Assembly: GCF_004331695.1 (NCBI RefSeq)
Contig: NZ_SJSL01000001.1
Location: 1,550,001 to 1,614,000 of the forward strand
Reading direction: 5' to 3'
DNA from: Pedobacter psychroterrae
Lineage (GTDB): Bacteria > Bacteroidota > Bacteroidia > Sphingobacteriales > Sphingobacteriaceae
DNA: 64,000 nt
Positions 36,727-44,829 of the stretch are shown here, piece by piece (the stretch's first letter is position 1; each line of letters begins with the position of its first letter). The translations under genes were made by a program, and so were the position numbers. Under the pieces are notes generated by a model that saw only the letters and a program-made list of their open reading frames with translations, searched no databases and was not told where the DNA came from.

Positions 36727-38616
36727 TTAAGACCTGCGTTTTCTATCGCTTCCGCCTTCGCGTTTTCCAGCACTGCTTCCGCCTCTTTCTTCACGGCTTC
36801 TTCCAGAGAAATCTCTGAAACCACCACCGCTGTTTCCACCCTCACGTCTGCCGCTTCCACCGCTGCTTCTTCTATCACTGCTTCCGCCTTCACGTCTTCC
36901 GCCGCTATAGCCTCCGCCACCGCCACCGCTTCTTCTTTCGCCACCGCCAAAGCCACGACCGCCGCCGCCACTTCTGCGTTCTCCTCCGCCATCACCATCA
37001 GCAGTTTTTTCGATTCTTACACCGCGGTTGTTAAATTCAACACCTTTAAAGTTATTGAACAATGAATCTACCGTAGCATTTTCAACCTCAAAGAATGAAT
37101 AAACACCTTTTAAGTCAATTTTTCCAATGTTTTTTCCGCTGATCTTACCGTTGTTACATACAAAAGATAAAAGATCTCCTCTTGTAAAATCATCAACAGA
37201 ACCAAGGTTTATAAACAAGCGGGTATAACCTTCATTGCTTCTCTGTCCTCTTTCACCACGCTCACCGCGCTCACCACCTTTGTCATCCGTAGCATTCAGA
37301 TCAGGTGCATTCTTGTAATACTCCAAAAAGCGGTTAAACTCTAAAGAAGCAAAACGTTTGATCACCTCATCTTTGCTCAGTTCAGCAAACTCGTCCATGA
37401 TGCGGGGCATATACTGCTCTATCTGGGCTTCATTTACTTCTACATTGTGTACTTTATGTACCAAAGCAAATAATTGCTTTTCGCACACGTCAAAGCCTGT
37501 AGGAAGATCTGCTTTGGTAAATTTCTTACCAATGATCCTTTCAATCTGACGGATCTTGCCAATCTCTTTAGAGTTGACGATACAGATAGAGATACCTGTT
37601 TTACCTGCACGACCAGTACGGCCGCTACGGTGGGTATAACTTTCAATTTCGTCAGGCAATGAGTAATTGATTACATGGGTAACGTTGTTTACGTCGATAC
37701 CACGTGCCGCTACGTCCGTTGCAATAAGTAACTGCATGTTGCGGTCGCGGAAACGCTGCATCACCTTATCCCGTTGCTGCTGAGAAAGATCCCCGTGCAA
37801 CGCGTCAGCATTGTAGCCATCTTTGATCAGGTGTTCTGCAACATCCTGGGTGTCCAGTTTAGTTTTACAAAATACTACCGCAAAGATCTCAGGATTGAAA
37901 TCCACTATGCGTTTCAGTGCAGCATATTTATCTCTTGCACGTACTGTATAGTACTCGTGCTCAATATTTACGTTACCAGCATTTTTTGTGCCCATGGTCA
38001 GCTCCACCGGGTTGTCCATGTAATTTTTAGCTATCCTTCTTACCTCTGGAGGCATAGTAGCGGAGAATAACCATGTTTTTTTGTCATCAGGAGTGGTCGA
38101 CAAGATGTCGTTAATGTCCTCCTGGAAGCCCATGTTCAACATTTCGTCAGCCTCGTCGAGTACTACAAATTTCACGTTTGTGAAATCTATAGCCTTACGG
38201 CCAATAATGTCCAGCATGCGGCCCGGTGTAGCCACTACTATTTGTACACCGATTCTAATTTCACGCAGCTGCTGCATAATGTTTGCGCCACCGTAAACGG
38301 CAACGACATTAGCACCAGAGATGTTTTTTGAGAAATTCTTGATGTCGCTTGTAATCTGCAAGCAAAGCTCTCTTGTCGGGCATAAAATCAATGCCTGAGG
38401 CTTATTGCTTTTAAAGTCGATCAATTCTAACAGAGGTAAACCGAATGCGGCTGTCTTTCCTGTTCCTGTTTGGGCCAAACCAACAAAATCGTTATTGCCC
38501 TCTAACAGTACAGGAATACTTTGTTCCTGAATAGGAGTAGGTGTTTCGAAACCTAAATCCTTTACGGCATTAACAACGTCATCACTTATCCCCAAAATAC
38601 TAAATGGGTTTGTCAT
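36727..38616 (-). CDS. DEAD-box RNA helicase with DbpA-type domain and RGG tail
   Basis: A 629-residue helicase. The Q motif (GFETPTPIQEQSIP), motif I (AQTGTGKTAA), motif II (VLDEADEML), SAT (FSATMPPE) and motif VI (HRSGRTGRAGK) are intact. A DbpA-type RNA-binding domain lies at about 470-550 (YTRLFINLGSVDDFTRGDLLSFV). The last 70 or so residues are Gly/Arg/Ser repeats (RRSGGGG and related), likely disordered and RNA-binding. It unwinds RNA in ribosome assembly or cold adaptation. A -7 box is at 38638-38645. Confidence 0.93.
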   Translation of the reverse strand: MTNPFSILGISDDVVNAVKDLGFETPTPIQEQSIPVLLEGNNDFVGLAQTGTGKTAAFGLPLLELIDFKSNKPQALILCPTRELCLQITSDIKNFSKNISGANVVAVYGGANIMQQLREIRIGVQIVVATPGRMLDIIGRKAIDFTNVKFVVLDEADEMLNMGFQEDINDILSTTPDDKKTWLFSATMPPEVRRIAKNYMDNPVELTMGTKNAGNVNIEHEYYTVRARDKYAALKRIVDFNPEIFAVVFCKTKLDTQDVAEHLIKDGYNADALHGDLSQQQRDKVMQRFRDRNMQLLIATDVAARGIDVNNVTHVINYSLPDEIESYTHRSGRTGRAGKTGISICIVNSKEIGKIRQIERIIGKKFTKADLPTGFDVCEKQLFALVHKVHNVEVNEAQIEQYMPRIMDEFAELSKDEVIKRFASLEFNRFLEYYKNAPDLNATDDKGGERGERGERGQRSNEGYTRLFINLGSVDDFTRGDLLSFVCNNGKISGKNIGKIDLKGVYSFFEVENATVDSLFNNFKGVEFNNRGVRIEKTADGDGGGERRSGGGGRGFGGGERRSGGGGGGYSGGRREGGSSDRRSSGGSGRREGGNSGGGFRDFSGRSREERGGSSAGKREGGSDRKRRS

Positions 38617-38637
38617 GTATTATAATTTATTAAGCCG

Positions 38638-38645
38638 CAAAGGTA
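38638..38645 (-). promoter_or_regulatory. -7 box (TACCTTTG) for the helicase gene
   Basis: The minus-strand octamer TACCTTTG is an exact -7 match 21 bases before the ATG at 38616. Confidence 0.5.
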
Positions 38646-38700
38646 CGGTTAATAATCGGTATTTTATAGAAGCCTAACTAAATAAAAATGAGGGGCTTAA

Positions 38701-39168
38701 TTATCTCAGTCGGTCGGCTGATCTCAGTAATTGCTCGTCTTTACGGATTCCGCGGATTGCAAGGAGGTTAAATACCAAAGCTACGAGAGGGAGGAACGTA
38801 CCTGCAGCGATGGATGCTCCGTTTAGTCCACCGGGCAATTGCTGCCCACTATAAAAGCAAATCACAGCCAAAGCGGCGATGACAAAATTAGCAACCAGGA
38901 TAATCCCTTTCTGAAGCTTGCGGTTTTTGAAGAAGAAAATAGCAGCGAAACAAAGTATTGCAGCGGCCAGGTTTAAGGTTATGGGTACAAAGGCATACCT
39001 AACAACATAACTGGACGCTGATTCTGTCTGTATGTCCGTAAGAAGGCCGCTTGTGTAAATGCCGTGTACAACACCGTTTACATTTTTACTAAGCAAAGGC
39101 AGGAAAAACATGCATATCAGCGTTATTACCGCTAAAACCAACCAGATCGATTGAACCCTTTGTATCAT
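38701..39168 (-). CDS. DUF4293 family membrane protein
   Basis: A 155-residue protein starting MIQRVQSIWLVLAVITLICM with four predicted membrane helices (about 7-25, 58-75, 84-105 and 120-140). The start and plan match the DUF4293 family of Bacteroidota. Function unknown. It is divergent from truA; both have good promoter boxes in the 85-base space between them. Confidence 0.75.
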   Translation of the reverse strand: MIQRVQSIWLVLAVITLICMFFLPLLSKNVNGVVHGIYTSGLLTDIQTESASSYVVRYAFVPITLNLAAAILCFAAIFFFKNRKLQKGIILVANFVIAALAVICFYSGQQLPGGLNGASIAAGTFLPLVALVFNLLAIRGIRKDEQLLRSADRLR

Positions 39169-39187
39169 ATCAATTTAATAATTTTAG

Positions 39188-39217
39188 CAAAGATATTAAA
39201 AGACAGAAACTAAGCAA
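39188..39217 (-). promoter_or_regulatory. Promoter of the DUF4293 gene
   Basis: On the minus strand, TATCTTTG (39195-39188) is an exact -7 box and TTG (39217-39215) lies 19 bases upstream, the expected -33 spacing. The ATG at 39168 is 19 bases downstream. Confidence 0.6.
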
Positions 39218-39240
39218 TCTGATATATGATTTAAAAAAGA

Positions 39241-39248
39241 TAAATTTG
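39241..39248 (+). promoter_or_regulatory. -7 box (TAAATTTG) just before truA
   Basis: An exact TAnnTTTG match that ends only 5 bases before the TTG start codon at 39254. If used, transcription would begin at or next to the start codon, giving an almost leaderless mRNA. Confidence 0.4.
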
Positions 39249-39253
39249 TAGCA

Positions 39254-40027
39254 TTGAACAAGCATAGATATTTTATTGAATTAGCTTACAATGGCACCGC
39301 ATATCATGGCTGGCAGATACAGCCCAATGCCATTACTGTGCAGGAATGTTTGGATAAGGCATTGTCTATCTATTTCAGACAGCCAATAGCCTCGCTTGGC
39401 TGCGGCAGGACAGACACTGGCGTACATGCCAAAGAATTCTATGCTCACTTCGATCTGGAATTGGCCCAAGCTGAAGAACTCAGGTCAAAGATGCCAAATC
39501 CCGAATCTTCGGTATCCGGTATCAATTCGCTGCTGCCTTATGATATTTCTGTAAAACGCATATTTAAAGTCGCAAATGATGCACACGCCCGTTTCGACGC
39601 AACCGAAAGGGCATACCAGTATCACTTACACTTTCATAAAGACCCTTTTAAGCTGGACAGGTCCTGGCTGTACAAGTGGGAGCTTGATGTAGCAGCTATG
39701 AATGAAGCAGCAGAAATTCTACTGGTACACACAGATTTTTCCTGCTTTAGTAAATCCAATACCCAGACTTTTACCAACAACTGTAAAGTAACTGAAGCCC
39801 GGTTTCAGGCAGGTGATGACGGACTAGTCTTTACCATAAAGGCAGACAGGTTCTTAAGAAATATGGTTCGTGCCGTTGTTGGTACGCTGATGAGAATAGG
39901 TAAAAATGAAATCAGCTTGGATCAGTTTAAAGAGGTCATTGAAAGTAAGGACCGCAGCAATGCCGGACAGTCTGTTCCCGCCTGTGGCTTATACCTTACT
40001 AGTGTAATTTATCCATATGTCAACTAA
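39254..40027 (+). CDS. truA: tRNA pseudouridine(38-40) synthase
   Basis: A 257-residue pseudouridine synthase. The catalytic aspartate is in GCGRTDTGVHAKEF, and HYLHF-type (QYHLHFHKDPF) and RNMVRAVVGTLMRIG segments are typical of TruA. It modifies positions 38-40 of the tRNA anticodon arm. The start is a TTG codon at 39254; a stop codon 25 bases upstream in frame excludes an earlier start, and no ATG precedes the conserved YFIELAYNGTAYHGWQ. The ABC exporter starts three bases after its stop. Confidence 0.93.
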   Translation: MNKHRYFIELAYNGTAYHGWQIQPNAITVQECLDKALSIYFRQPIASLGCGRTDTGVHAKEFYAHFDLELAQAEELRSKMPNPESSVSGINSLLPYDISVKRIFKVANDAHARFDATERAYQYHLHFHKDPFKLDRSWLYKWELDVAAMNEAAEILLVHTDFSCFSKSNTQTFTNNCKVTEARFQAGDDGLVFTIKADRFLRNMVRAVVGTLMRIGKNEISLDQFKEVIESKDRSNAGQSVPACGLYLTSVIYPYVN

Positions 40028-40030
40028 GCC

Positions 40031-41800
40031 ATGTCTAAAATAACCGGAGATGCATTCAATTCAGGCCTGCTGAAAAGAATATTTCAGTATGTAAGGCCCT
40101 ATAGAAATATCTTTGCCTGGGCAATTGTTTTGACCATATTACTGGCATTGATTGCGCCTGTCAGGCCTTTTCTTATCCAGTATACGCTTGACAATCATAT
40201 TATGAAAGGCAATTATTCAGGGTTGCTTAATATGACGATCATTATGCTGGTGCTGCTGGTACTGCAGGCGGTAATACAGTTCAGCCATACTTTGTTAACA
40301 AATACACTCGGACAATCCGCCATCAGGGACCTGCGCATCAATGTGTTTAACCACATTACGAAACTAAGGCTGAAATATTTTGACAATACACCAATCGGGC
40401 AACTGATCACCCGGACAGTTTCTGATTTGGAAACCATTGCTGAGATATTTTCAGAGGGATTGATCGTTATTATTGGTGATATACTGATGGTTATTGTCAT
40501 CATCGGGGTTATGTTGTACAAGGACTGGACCTTAACCATCATCGTATTGCTGCCCATGCCCTTGCTGATCATTGCCACATCTATTTTTCAAAAGGCCATA
40601 AAATCGGCTTTTCAGGAAATTAGAACAGAGGTGTCCAACCTTAATACTTACCTGCAGGAACACATCACCGGTATTTCTATCATCCAGTATTTTGCAAGAG
40701 AAAACCAGGAATATAAAAAGTTTATCAAAATAAATGCCCGGTACCGTGATGCCAATATCCGGTCCAACTGGTATTATTCCATCTTTTTTCCTGTAGTAGA
40801 GATTATATCGGCCATGTCGCTCGGCTTACTGGTATGGTATGGGTCTAAAAGTATTCTTTCCAACCCCCTTACCGTTACCCCCGGAATTATAGCAGAGTTT
40901 ATCCTGTACATCAGTATGCTGTTCCGGCCCATTCGCGAGCTTGCTGATAAGTTCAATACCCTCCAAATGGGGATGGTAGGAGCAGAGCGGGTATTTAAAG
41001 TTTTGGATACCGATGAAGTAACCGAGAATAAAGGTGCCCTGGCTCCTGAAAAAATGAAGGGTGCCATTGCCTTCCAAAATGTATGGTTTGCATATAACGA
41101 TGACAACTACGTATTAAAAGATATTTCCTTTGAGGTAGAAGCAGGAAAAACCATAGCGCTTGTAGGGGCAACCGGTGCTGGTAAATCATCCACCATCAAT
41201 ATTTTAAACCGTTTCTATGAGATCCAGAGGGGTGAAATAAAAGTCGATGGGCTGAGGATTCAGGATTATGAGCTCAGTTATCTGCGCGGTAAGATTGCTA
41301 CAGTTCTGCAGGATGTATTCTTGTTTTCAGATACCATATTTAACAACATTACCCTTAATAACCCAGCCATTACTATGGAGCAGGTAGTAGATGCGGCAAA
41401 AAAAGTAGGTGCTCATGACTTTATTGAACGATTGCCAGGAGGTTATCAGTACAATGTGATGGAGCGTGGCGCAACGCTATCAGCGGGACAGGCCCAATTG
41501 GTTTCCTTTATCAGGGCATTGGTCTACAATCCATCTATTTTAGTGCTGGATGAAGCTACTTCTTCTGTGGATACGGAAACAGAAATGCTGATACAGCTTG
41601 CCATAGAAAACCTGATGCAGGGGCGTACTTCTATCGTTATCGCCCACCGTTTATCTACCATACAGAAGGCCGACAGAATATTGGTGCTGGACAAGGGGGA
41701 GATCAAAGAAATGGGAACGCATCAGCAATTACTCAAGCTGAACGGATACTACAAGAAGTTGTATGACCTGCAGTTCCATTCAGCTGGAGTAAAAATCTAA
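40031..41800 (+). CDS. MsbA-type ABC exporter (ATPase fused to permease)
   Basis: A 589-residue half-transporter. Six membrane helices lie in the first 320 residues. The ATPase domain has Walker A LVGATGAGKSSTI (about 376-388), Q-loop ATVLQDVFLFSDTI, signature LSAGQAQLVSFIRAL, Walker B ILVLDEATSSVDTETE and the H-loop IAHRLSTI. The signature is LSAGQ rather than LSGGQ. It functions as a dimer in the inner membrane, exporting lipids or drugs. It follows truA closely. The 117 bases after it hold no clear terminator. Confidence 0.93.
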   Translation: MSKITGDAFNSGLLKRIFQYVRPYRNIFAWAIVLTILLALIAPVRPFLIQYTLDNHIMKGNYSGLLNMTIIMLVLLVLQAVIQFSHTLLTNTLGQSAIRDLRINVFNHITKLRLKYFDNTPIGQLITRTVSDLETIAEIFSEGLIVIIGDILMVIVIIGVMLYKDWTLTIIVLLPMPLLIIATSIFQKAIKSAFQEIRTEVSNLNTYLQEHITGISIIQYFARENQEYKKFIKINARYRDANIRSNWYYSIFFPVVEIISAMSLGLLVWYGSKSILSNPLTVTPGIIAEFILYISMLFRPIRELADKFNTLQMGMVGAERVFKVLDTDEVTENKGALAPEKMKGAIAFQNVWFAYNDDNYVLKDISFEVEAGKTIALVGATGAGKSSTINILNRFYEIQRGEIKVDGLRIQDYELSYLRGKIATVLQDVFLFSDTIFNNITLNNPAITMEQVVDAAKKVGAHDFIERLPGGYQYNVMERGATLSAGQAQLVSFIRALVYNPSILVLDEATSSVDTETEMLIQLAIENLMQGRTSIVIAHRLSTIQKADRILVLDKGEIKEMGTHQQLLKLNGYYKKLYDLQFHSAGVKI

Positions 41801-41917
41801 TGATCTCTTCAAAGGCTGCATTTCCGATGAAGGATCGGAACGCTATTCCTTTTCTGAGATATTAAATTTTAAGGTCACAAGGAGCTAGAAAGTAAAAATC
41901 CTTGTTATATATACCCG

Positions 41918-43570
41918 TTAGCGAAGCCGTTGTTTTTGTTTCAGCAGTAGTTTTTCGAGTTTGTCGTATTCTACATCCTGCACATTGATTTTGTCATCAA
42001 TCGCGATAGCTGCGGCTGTAGCCGCTGATTCACCAAGGATCATGAAAACGGGCTCCATCCTTGCCGAACCATAGGCGATGTGCGAACTTGATAAACAGAC
42101 TGGTACAAATAAATTGGTGCATTCCGAAGCTTTAGGTACAATTGCACCATAACCAATACTATAAGGTTTAGGTGCTTTTACGCCTATATCCCCCTCATTT
42201 TGCACAAAGCCCTTGTCCGTAACATAGCGCTGTGTATTGTGAGAGTCCAGAGAATACGAACCCATTCCTACTGGTTTTGGTACTTCTTTTTTACCCAGCA
42301 CTTCGTTTTCAGTCATTACATAATCACTCACCATTCTTCTTGATTCCCGTATGTAAAGCTGATGTGGCCAGTTGCCATTGTCCTTAAATTCATCTTTAGA
42401 CAAACCCCAGGTTTTCAGTTTTTTTTGCAGCGCAGCAGGCACTCTTGTATCCGTGATCATAAAGTAATACAGGCCTTTCTGATAATTCTCATGTTCTTTA
42501 ACGATCTTCCTGCGCTGCTCATAGGAAGCTTCCGGATAGTCATAGTTCATGCCGATAAAGTCTGTGCTAAAAGGGCCGTGATTGTTGGTGTCGGTCTTTC
42601 TGTTCGGAATATCGTCAAACTTCTCAAACAGTTCTGTCCAGCCACTCTGGAATACCCTGGCCAGCAGTTCATAGTCCATTGCGTTATAATTATCCGGTTT
42701 TGGAAATGTAATCCGGTTGTCCGGATGGTTGGTCATACACACCCTGAAGCAGTATGCCTGAAGCTTATCATCACCCTGACCTTTTATGCCAGGTGGCTGA
42801 TCGGAAATCCCCGCCAGCAATCCGCTGCTTTTATCACCCGGTACTTTATAAGGATCTACAGGTGTCATAAAATGATGCTTATGCTGAAAAACTTCAGTTT
42901 GCACACCATTCCATTGCTCCCCATACACCGAATTTGCTTCCCTGCCTATGTGGTAGCTCACTTTTGAGGTAGCCATCAAGTCGCCTTCATAGGTGGCATC
43001 TATAAACATTTTTCCTTTAAATACTTTTCCACTCAGCGTTTTCACAGAAAGGATTTTTCCGTTCTTCATGGTCACGCCATTGCTGCGGTCCAGCCATTCG
43101 TTGCGGTATACCGTGATCTTATGTTCCTTTACAAAATCCTCCATGATCTTTTCCGCTACATGAGGCTCAAAGATCCACATGGTACGGTCTTTTCCATCCA
43201 TCGCAGGGGTGCCCTGTCCCTTATTGCCGTATTCACTTTTCATTTGCCATTTCCAGGAGGCATCATCCTGATAGTGCATATAGACCCGGTGATAGAACTC
43301 CCTTGATAATCCGCCTATCACCTCTTTATTGCCTGTGTCAGTAAATCCAAGTCCCCCGGATGACAATCCGCCCAGGTGTATCTCCGGAGATACCACGATC
43401 ACTTTTTTGCCTAGTTTTACTGCGCTTACTGCGGCTGTAATTCCTGCCGACGTACCACCATAAATGATGATGTCTGCTTCCAGGTTCTTTTTCTGAAAAG
43501 CAGACAAGTCAATGAACAGGAAAAGCAACGCTATGACAAGAGATATACTTATAATTTTTTTTTTATTCAT
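41918..43570 (-). CDS. Exported FAD-dependent oxidoreductase (FAD_oxidored family)
   Basis: A 550-residue protein from the ATG at 43570 (MNKKKIISISLVIALLFLF), which gives a Sec-type signal; an in-frame upstream ATG exists but would overlap the preceding gene. The FAD-binding motif follows (IIIYGGTSAGITAAVSAVKL, GGLSSGGLG) and later IDATYEGDLMATS. The family occurs often in Bacteroidota glycan loci; the substrate is unknown, but an oxidised sugar is plausible. It is the last gene of the SusCD locus, two bases after the SGNH gene. Confidence 0.78.
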   Translation of the reverse strand: MNKKKIISISLVIALLFLFIDLSAFQKKNLEADIIIYGGTSAGITAAVSAVKLGKKVIVVSPEIHLGGLSSGGLGFTDTGNKEVIGGLSREFYHRVYMHYQDDASWKWQMKSEYGNKGQGTPAMDGKDRTMWIFEPHVAEKIMEDFVKEHKITVYRNEWLDRSNGVTMKNGKILSVKTLSGKVFKGKMFIDATYEGDLMATSKVSYHIGREANSVYGEQWNGVQTEVFQHKHHFMTPVDPYKVPGDKSSGLLAGISDQPPGIKGQGDDKLQAYCFRVCMTNHPDNRITFPKPDNYNAMDYELLARVFQSGWTELFEKFDDIPNRKTDTNNHGPFSTDFIGMNYDYPEASYEQRRKIVKEHENYQKGLYYFMITDTRVPAALQKKLKTWGLSKDEFKDNGNWPHQLYIRESRRMVSDYVMTENEVLGKKEVPKPVGMGSYSLDSHNTQRYVTDKGFVQNEGDIGVKAPKPYSIGYGAIVPKASECTNLFVPVCLSSSHIAYGSARMEPVFMILGESAATAAAIAIDDKINVQDVEYDKLEKLLLKQKQRLR

Positions 43571-43572
43571 GT

Positions 43573-44325
43573 TTACGAAGTTAATAATGCTTTTAAATAA
43601 CCGGGATAATTTTCTGCGTCGCCCTTTGTAATGCTGTCTCCAAAACACACCGTTTTATGGTAAGGGATTTTATGATCTAGAATGTAATCATACACACTGA
43701 CTGCAATGAACCTGTAGCCATTGGCAGTAGGGTGGATGCCGTCCCTTTTATTGCTGTTTGCCAGGTTTTTCAATAGCGAGTCCTTATCGTCACTGATCTT
43801 ACCAATGGCATTAAACAGGTGTTCAAGGTCTATCAGGTGTGCTTTGTAGTCGGCCGCTATTTTTTTGATCACGTCATTTACCTGTTTTCTTCTGCCGGCT
43901 ACTCCCTCTGGTTCATAGAAAGCTGCAGGATGCCGGGTCAAAAGATCTGGTTCATGACAGGGTAGTATGGTCATCATAATGAGTTTGCTTTTCCTGGCCA
44001 GTATGCCTTTGGCCAGTTCCCGCATGTTTTGCTCGTACTGCTTCAGCGGAATGTATTTCACGCTGTTCATATCATTTGTGCCTGCCATTAAAATGGTCAG
44101 TTCGGCTTTATGTAGATAACAATCCTTTTCTACTCTGCCCAGAAGGTCCTTAGTGGTATTTCCGCCTATTCCGGCATTGATGATTACTAAATCGCCATCA
44201 TTTCCTGCCGCCGGACCCAGGTGATCATTTGCTGCAATAGCAGGTGTGCCAAGCAGGATATTCCCTGCTACCACACCTGCTATAGTTTTTGCAATATTTT
44301 TAACTGCTGTTCTTCTGTTATACAT
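43573..44325 (-). CDS. SGNH/GDSL hydrolase with circularly permuted motif order
   Basis: A 250-residue exported protein. The N-terminus (MYNRRTAVKNIAKTIAG) looks like a Tat-type signal with twin arginines. Block II is INAGIGGNTT (G52-G55), block III is MAGTNDMNS (N84), and block V is DGIHPTANGY (D195, H198). Block I with the catalytic serine, CFGDSITKG (S231), is at the extreme C-terminus with its following helix (YPGYLKALL). In ordinary family members block I is first. All four blocks are present once, so the enzyme is probably active as an esterase or deacetylase on a glycan. Confidence 0.82.
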   Translation of the reverse strand: MYNRRTAVKNIAKTIAGVVAGNILLGTPAIAANDHLGPAAGNDGDLVIINAGIGGNTTKDLLGRVEKDCYLHKAELTILMAGTNDMNSVKYIPLKQYEQNMRELAKGILARKSKLIMMTILPCHEPDLLTRHPAAFYEPEGVAGRRKQVNDVIKKIAADYKAHLIDLEHLFNAIGKISDDKDSLLKNLANSNKRDGIHPTANGYRFIAVSVYDYILDHKIPYHKTVCFGDSITKGDAENYPGYLKALLTS

Positions 44326-44326
44326 T

Positions 44327-44818
44327 TTAATTGGTAAGCGTATACGTAAAGATTTTGTAGTTCTTGTCTACACCGAGGCCAAGTTCCGTGTTGTTGCTGG
44401 CCGAACTTAATGTAATGATAATTGTTTTGTTACCGCCAATCAGAGGGGTATTGATGACCGGGATATTAATGGCGGCAAAATACTGTCCTGCCGGAATTGT
44501 TACACTTTTCTGTGCCGGGGCATTGTAATTGACCCCATCTGCCGCCGTACCGCTCAGCGTATACTGAATAGTGACGTCAAAGGTTTTCAGTGTATTTACA
44601 TACACCCTGGCGCTGGCCGGCGATACAGAAACTTTGCCAGTAGCCGTGTTCCCTATAGCAGTACTTGCTGTGGGGCTTGGTCCGGTATTTAATTTGGCAA
44701 TAATGTAGACCGCATCGGGAATAGGCGGGTAGTTTTTATCATCTTTTTTGCAGCTGCTGATCAGTGTAATGCCCAGCATTAAAAAAACAGCGTATGGTAT
44801 TAATTTATGTAAGTTCAT
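44327..44818 (-). CDS. Calx-beta-like surface lipoprotein
   Basis: A 163-residue protein with a lipoprotein signal (lipobox ISSC, Cys23). The region at about 63-150 (FDVTIQYTLSGTAADGVNY, VTIPAGQYFAAINIPVIN, KTIIITLSSASNNTELG) looks like one Calx-beta or related immunoglobulin-like domain. Such small lipoproteins downstream of SusD often bind glycan at the cell surface. It sits 11 bases after susD and one base before the SGNH gene. Confidence 0.68.
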   Translation of the reverse strand: MNLHKLIPYAVFLMLGITLISSCKKDDKNYPPIPDAVYIIAKLNTGPSPTASTAIGNTATGKVSVSPASARVYVNTLKTFDVTIQYTLSGTAADGVNYNAPAQKSVTIPAGQYFAAINIPVINTPLIGGNKTIIITLSSASNNTELGLGVDKNYKIFTYTLTN

Positions 44819-44829
44819 GATAGGTTTTT

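Noticed and set aside
36657-36998. A 113-codon minus-strand frame rich in Ala, Glu and Val
   Set aside because: It runs out of frame through the Gly/Arg/Ser repeat tail of the DEAD-box helicase and over the gpsA terminator; the composition follows from the repeat codons.
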